Source of the DNA: Gemmatimonadota bacterium
GTDB taxonomy: Bacteria > Gemmatimonadota > Gemmatimonadetes > Gemmatimonadales > Gemmatimonadaceae
Assembly (NCBI GenBank): GCA_016871895.1
Contig: VHBO01000014.1
Coordinates: 1-44,698, forward strand
Direction: 5' to 3'
Length of the DNA stretch: 44,698 nt
In this document: positions 40,810 through 44,698 of the stretch, one piece after another
Layout of the letters: each line of letters starts with the position of its first letter
How positions within the stretch are numbered: the stretch's first letter is position 1
The notes under the pieces: model-generated
What the model saw: only the letters and a program-made list of their open reading frames with translations
What the model was told of the DNA's origin: nothing
Database searches by the model: none
Program-made: the position numbers and the translations under genes

Positions 40810-43800
40810 CGGGCGACCTCATAGCGATCACCGACCTGTCGGAGCACGCCATCGGCGACGGCGGACCGGAGGTGCGTGAGGAGCTCGCCGCGGATGGCGG
40901 TGGTGACCCGAAGGATGCCGAAGAGCTCAGCGAGTGCATCGACGATGTCGCCATCCGCGACGCTCAGACCCTTGGTCGCGATCTCGAGGAGCGCGTTCCG
41001 TACCTCCTCCGGTGCGATGCATTCGAGGGGGCGGTCACAGCCCGGCGGCGTCCGGCGGAACCCGCGCCACGTGCTCGGGGTAAAGTCGGGCGGCCAGACG
41101 AAGGTCCGCTCGCCGGCGGTACGGAGCCGCTCGCGTGGCAGCACCGCGGCGATCGCGGCGATGCGATCGCCGCGGACGCGCTCGAGACCGAAGCGACGAC
41201 CGAGGAGTCGACCGAGCCGCGTCAACTCGGTCGGCCCCTCGACCGCGAGGATCTCATCCGCCGCGCGGATGAGCACCCCGGCACCGGGACGCGCGATCGC
41301 CGCCTCCAGCGCCGCCGTGTCCCCGAGATCGCCGAGCCGGACCTCGTACGGCCGGAACTCCGGCGCGGCGAGGCGGACATCCGCGGCGGGCGTCAGCACG
41401 ACGCGCCCGGCGAGGGTCTTGCGACTCCCCACGGCCGAGACCCCCTCGGCCGGCGTCGCGGGCGCGGCGACCGTCGTCGCCTTCGCGTGCAGCCGATCCA
41501 CGAGCGCGCGCGCGTCCGCGATCACGCGCTCGGGTTCCACGAGCCATTGCGGGAGCCAGATCCGGAAGGTCGTCTCCCACTTCATCAGACGCTCGAGCAC
41601 GCTCACCGGGAGCCCCTCGCGGTCCTGCACCGTGCGCCGTCGCGCATAGGTCGGGCCGTCGAGGAGCACGGCGACGAGATGACGGTCCGGCGCCTCGGGA
41701 TGCGCGAGTGCGAGGTCCACCTTGAAGCTCGAGAGGCCGATGTCCGTGTCGACCTGCAGCCCCGCGGCGCGAAGCGCCTCCGCGAGGGCCTCCCGATGAG
41801 CATCGGGCCCGTGCTGCCCGAGGGCAGCGACATCCCCCAATCGCGAGACGCCGTCCCGGGCGAGCTCCATATACGCCCGCAGGTGACGGACGCCGTCGGC
41901 GCCGGCGCCCACGCGCGCGAGATCGATCTCCTCGGGTTCGACCGACGAGAAGAGCATCACCTCCTGCCGCGCTCGCGTGACCGCCACATTCCAGCGGCGT
42001 TCGCCGCCGGCGCGGTTGAGCGGACCGAAGTTCATCGGGAACTCGCCGTCTTGGTCGCGGCCGAACCCGATGCTGATCAGGATGACGTCCCGCTCGTCGC
42101 CCTGCACGTTCTCCAGGTTCTTGACGAAGAGCCGCTGCTCGGGATCCTCCTCCTTGAGCACGGCGTCAAGCCGCGTGTCGCCGAGTGCGGCCGCCTCCAG
42201 ACGCTCGGAGATCAGGTCCGCCTGATTGATATTGAAGGTGACGACGCCCACACTCGCCGCCCGGTCGCCGGCGTGCCGGAGCCGCGCCTGGATCTCCGCG
42301 ACGACGGCGTCCGCCTCCTTCGGATTCGTCGCGGTCCGGCCACGATCGAAGACGGCATCCGGCACCTTGCACCACCGGACCCCGGCGGCACCGCCGACCA
42401 CGCGCGGCGGTGGGAACGACGCGAGCCGACCCTCATAGTACTTGGCGTTGGAGAAGGCGATGAGTGATTCCGCCTGACTCCGATAATGCCACGACAGCCA
42501 GATCCGATCGATGTTCGCGCCGACGCACTCGGAGAGGATGCTCTCGAGGTCCTCGGGCACCGCCGTCTCGACCCCATCGATCGGTGCCGGCGCGTCCTCT
42601 TCCTCCGCTCCGCCGGAGCCGAAGAACGCGGTGGGAGGCATCTGCCGACTGTCGCCGACCACGACCAGCGACCGCCCGCGGGCGATCGCACCGATCGCAT
42701 CGGGGACACTGACCTGTGACGCCTCGTCGAAGATCACGAGATCGAAGTCGAGCACACCGGGCTCGATGAACTGCGCGACGGAATCCGGGCTCATCAGGAA
42801 GCAGGGCGTCAACTCGCCGATCGCCTTGCAATACTGTTTGAGGAGCTGGCGGATGGTGAGCTTCACCTTGCGTGCGTCGAGCACATTGCGTTTGAGGTTC
42901 CCGACCTCACCGAACGCCTCGCCGGGTTTGAACCGCCGGCTGCGCAGCAGGCGGTCGGGGATGATCTCACGCAGCATCTGCGCATCGGTCGTATGCAGCA
43001 CCTGATAGTTCGTCAGCTGGCGCTGGTGTTCCATTCCATCGAACCTGTCGAGCCGGGAGGCCCGCATCCGTTCGTCGAATGCGGTCCGCGCATTCCCCCG
43101 CTCGACCGCCGAAGCGAGTTCCGCGGCCGTGAGTCGACCGGCCTGTAACGCGCCGCGCGCGTCGATCCCGTGTGCCGTGAGCCGATCTAAGGCCGTGGCG
43201 ACCACGCTCCAGCGCCGGAGCTGTAGGAACCCGCGCTCGGCGTCCCCCTGCCACTTCGGGAGCCGATCGCCGATGGTGCCGATGGCGCCGCCCTCGCGCA
43301 GCAGGGCGGCGAACGCCGCATCAGAGACGCCGAGCCGGGTGCGGAACGCCACCAACCGCTCGAGCAGCGTTTCGATGGCGTGCCCGACCTCGACGGTCGG
43401 TGGCAACACGCGGAGCAACCGGTCGAGCGCCGGGCCTGCCGGGCCCTGCGCCGCCTCGATGAGGGCACGCCGCGCGCGCACGATGCGCTCGATGATCACC
43501 ACCGGCTCCGGCGCGAGGGCCGTCCAGTCGGGTGGCAGCGTCTCACCGAACCACGCCCGTGCCTGCGTGGTGACCTCGGCGACTCGGGTCGCGAGGTCGG
43601 CCGCCTCCCCGAGGGCCCGAATCACCTCGGCCTCGGTCGCTCCGCTCTTCCGGAGATGCGGCGCGATGGCGGCCATCGCCACGCGGACCCGACCGCCTCG
43701 TCCGAGGAGGAAGGACGTGCTCGCCGTTTCGAGCGCAGCGCGAAGTTTCGCCGGGTCTGCCGTGTGGATGGACGGATGGAACCACTGCGCCACGGCGGTC

Positions 43801-44698
43801 ACCGAGCGGTTTACCGTCTGCAGCGTCTCGAGCAGGCGGGCCCGATCGGCGTCGGCGTTCGCGGAGAGGGCAAGGATCCGGAGACGCTGTTCGCCGGAGC
43901 AGTCCGCGAGTGCACGCTGGAGCGTGCCGACGGCCGCAAGCGCGGCCGGATCGAGCGGGCGCAGGACGTCGACCACCGAGGCATCTAGCGCGGTGAGTGC
44001 GGACCGCAGAGCGTCCACGGCCTCCCGCAGCGTGTCGGAGTCGATCTGATCGGCGACGGCGCCGTCCTCCACGAAGCTCCATGGATTGCCGCCCGGACCG
44101 GCGGTGGCCGTCGCATATCGATCCGCGAAGTCGGAGAGCAGCTTCCGGACCTCGGTGAACGCCTCCGGTGTCAGGGCGCCGCCCGCCGGGCGCAGTTCCG
44201 ACCCATCGCCGAGGCTCGCGAGTCGCTGGCGCGCCGTCCATACGGAGAAGCCGTGCACCCCCGCCTCGTGCAAGACCTTCGCGTAGGTCCGCAACGTCCC
44301 CATCCGTTCGGTGAGATCGCGTCGCGTACCTTCCCAGTCCGCCGGATCACCGTTGGCGATGCGGGTGAAGGAGCTCGCCAGCTGTGTCTTCAGCGACTCG
44401 AGGTCGGTGCCCTTCCCGTGGACGTCGAGACAGAAGGGACCGAGCCCGACGGCGGCGAGTCGGTTCTTCACGACGGTCAGTGCCGCCCGCTTCTCCGCGA
44501 CAAAGAGGACGCGTTTCCCGGCGGCGAGGGCGTTGGCGATCATATTGGTAATCGTCTGCGACTTCCCGGTGCCCGGCGGTCCCTCGAGCACGAACGAAGC
44601 GCCCTTGGCGGCGGCCACGATGGCCTCGAGCTGGGTGCCGTCGCAGGGGATCGGACAGAAGACTGGTTCATCGTCGAGCGTCGCGAGGTCGGGGAGCG
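40806..44698 (-). CDS. Very large SF1 (DNA2/Upf1-like) helicase with MTES_1575-type nuclease-like and DUF3320 domains (5' end off the window)
   Basis: 1296 residues are visible; the N-terminus, probably a DUF4011-type region, lies beyond the right edge. Walker A is EGPPGTGKSQTITNM at about 44585-44540. A long helical insertion follows, then Walker B VIFDEASQVSVPDA near 42740, VVGDSRQMPPTAFF, LSWHYRSQAESLIAF, LENVQGDERDVILISIGF and NVAVTRARQEVMLFSS: all superfamily 1 motifs. Next comes a restriction-endonuclease-like domain (KVDLALAHPEAPDRHL, AVLLDGPTYARRRTVQDREG, IWLPQWL) in which the usual ECDG is LLDG. The last 150 residues resemble DUF3320 (LECIAPEEVRNALLEIATKG). Such proteins occur in bacterial defence regions. 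It overlaps the 353-residue gene by 4 bases. Confidence 0.9.
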   Translation of the reverse strand, partial: LPDLATLDDEPVFCPIPCDGTQLEAIVAAAKGASFVLEGPPGTGKSQTITNMIANALAAGKRVLFVAEKRAALTVVKNRLAAVGLGPFCLDVHGKGTDLESLKTQLASSFTRIANGDPADWEGTRRDLTERMGTLRTYAKVLHEAGVHGFSVWTARQRLASLGDGSELRPAGGALTPEAFTEVRKLLSDFADRYATATAGPGGNPWSFVEDGAVADQIDSDTLREAVDALRSALTALDASVVDVLRPLDPAALAAVGTLQRALADCSGEQRLRILALSANADADRARLLETLQTVNRSVTAVAQWFHPSIHTADPAKLRAALETASTSFLLGRGGRVRVAMAAIAPHLRKSGATEAEVIRALGEAADLATRVAEVTTQARAWFGETLPPDWTALAPEPVVIIERIVRARRALIEAAQGPAGPALDRLLRVLPPTVEVGHAIETLLERLVAFRTRLGVSDAAFAALLREGGAIGTIGDRLPKWQGDAERGFLQLRRWSVVATALDRLTAHGIDARGALQAGRLTAAELASAVERGNARTAFDERMRASRLDRFDGMEHQRQLTNYQVLHTTDAQMLREIIPDRLLRSRRFKPGEAFGEVGNLKRNVLDARKVKLTIRQLLKQYCKAIGELTPCFLMSPDSVAQFIEPGVLDFDLVIFDEASQVSVPDAIGAIARGRSLVVVGDSRQMPPTAFFGSGGAEEEDAPAPIDGVETAVPEDLESILSECVGANIDRIWLSWHYRSQAESLIAFSNAKYYEGRLASFPPPRVVGGAAGVRWCKVPDAVFDRGRTATNPKEADAVVAEIQARLRHAGDRAASVGVVTFNINQADLISERLEAAALGDTRLDAVLKEEDPEQRLFVKNLENVQGDERDVILISIGFGRDQDGEFPMNFGPLNRAGGERRWNVAVTRARQEVMLFSSVEPEEIDLARVGAGADGVRHLRAYMELARDGVSRLGDVAALGQHGPDAHREALAEALRAAGLQVDTDIGLSSFKVDLALAHPEAPDRHLVAVLLDGPTYARRRTVQDREGLPVSVLERLMKWETTFRIWLPQWLVEPERVIADARALVDRLHAKATTVAAPATPAEGVSAVGSRKTLAGRVVLTPAADVRLAAPEFRPYEVRLGDLGDTAALEAAIARPGAGVLIRAADEILAVEGPTELTRLGRLLGRRFGLERVRGDRIAAIAAVLPRERLRTAGERTFVWPPDFTPSTWRGFRRTPPGCDRPLECIAPEEVRNALLEIATKGLSVADGDIVDALAELFGILRVTTAIRGELLTHLRSAVADGVLRQVGDRYEVAR

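Overview
The window is GC-rich bacterial chromosome, densely packed on both strands, with about 37 protein-coding genes and no rRNA, tRNA or CRISPR array that I can see. Two genes run off the ends. No stretch longer than 300 bases lacks a gene; the longest gap is 31736-31994. The GC content, the many secreted peptidases, serine hydrolases and lipoproteins, and the mix of families suggest a Gemmatimonadota-like Gram-negative (envelope proteins such as TolC, RND pump and lipoproteins are present). The phylum is inferred, not proven.

Layout. 1-4852 (minus): a self-regulated RND efflux operon whose first gene is an in-frame fusion of a TetR repressor and a TolC-type outer-membrane channel, followed by the adaptor and the inner-membrane pump. 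A 14-bp-arm inverted repeat next to the fusion start is the likely operator. 4927-6757 (plus): msrB-msrA-secreted protein, three overlapping genes; the third begins in a 12-bp tandem repeat that repeats the start codon. 6768-10140 (minus): D-aminoacylase-like amidohydrolase and a PepSY-serine hydrolase fusion. 10256-12251 (plus): M20D amidohydrolase and a 58-residue protein. 12313-15314 (minus): acyl-CoA ligase and NPP-type phosphodiesterase. 15344-17139 (plus): M20 peptidase and a DUF411 metal-binding protein. 17194-24136 (minus): five linked genes, namely an S9-M24 fused double peptidase, a ThrE exporter, an FKBP lipoprotein, a desaturase and a DEAD-box helicase. 24250-31035: lipoprotein, glutathione peroxidase, SGNH hydrolase, DUF3293 protein, dimethylglycine dehydrogenase-like enzyme and a secreted esterase-like protein. 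31056-31770: a vapBC toxin-antitoxin pair with its promoter. 31995-38222: phhB, a DUF1569 gene broken by an amber codon, creatininase, a G8-domain lipoprotein, lytic transglycosylase, DUF350 protein and a serine hydrolase.

From about 38.2 kb to the right edge the content becomes accessory: two genes without clear function in less GC-rich DNA, a 353-residue protein, and a very large SF1 helicase with a nuclease-like domain. The last two overlap by 4 bases and form a two-gene unit that is the best candidate here for an undescribed defence-type system. Other leading candidates for novelty are the TetR-TolC fusion (a repressor in the same polypeptide as an exported channel), the S9-M24 double peptidase, and the repeated start codons after msrA.

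Genes in the same strand blocks are often coupled by GTGA or ATGA overlaps. Several first genes have a TANNTT hexamer only 5-8 bases before the start codon, hinting at leaderless mRNAs.
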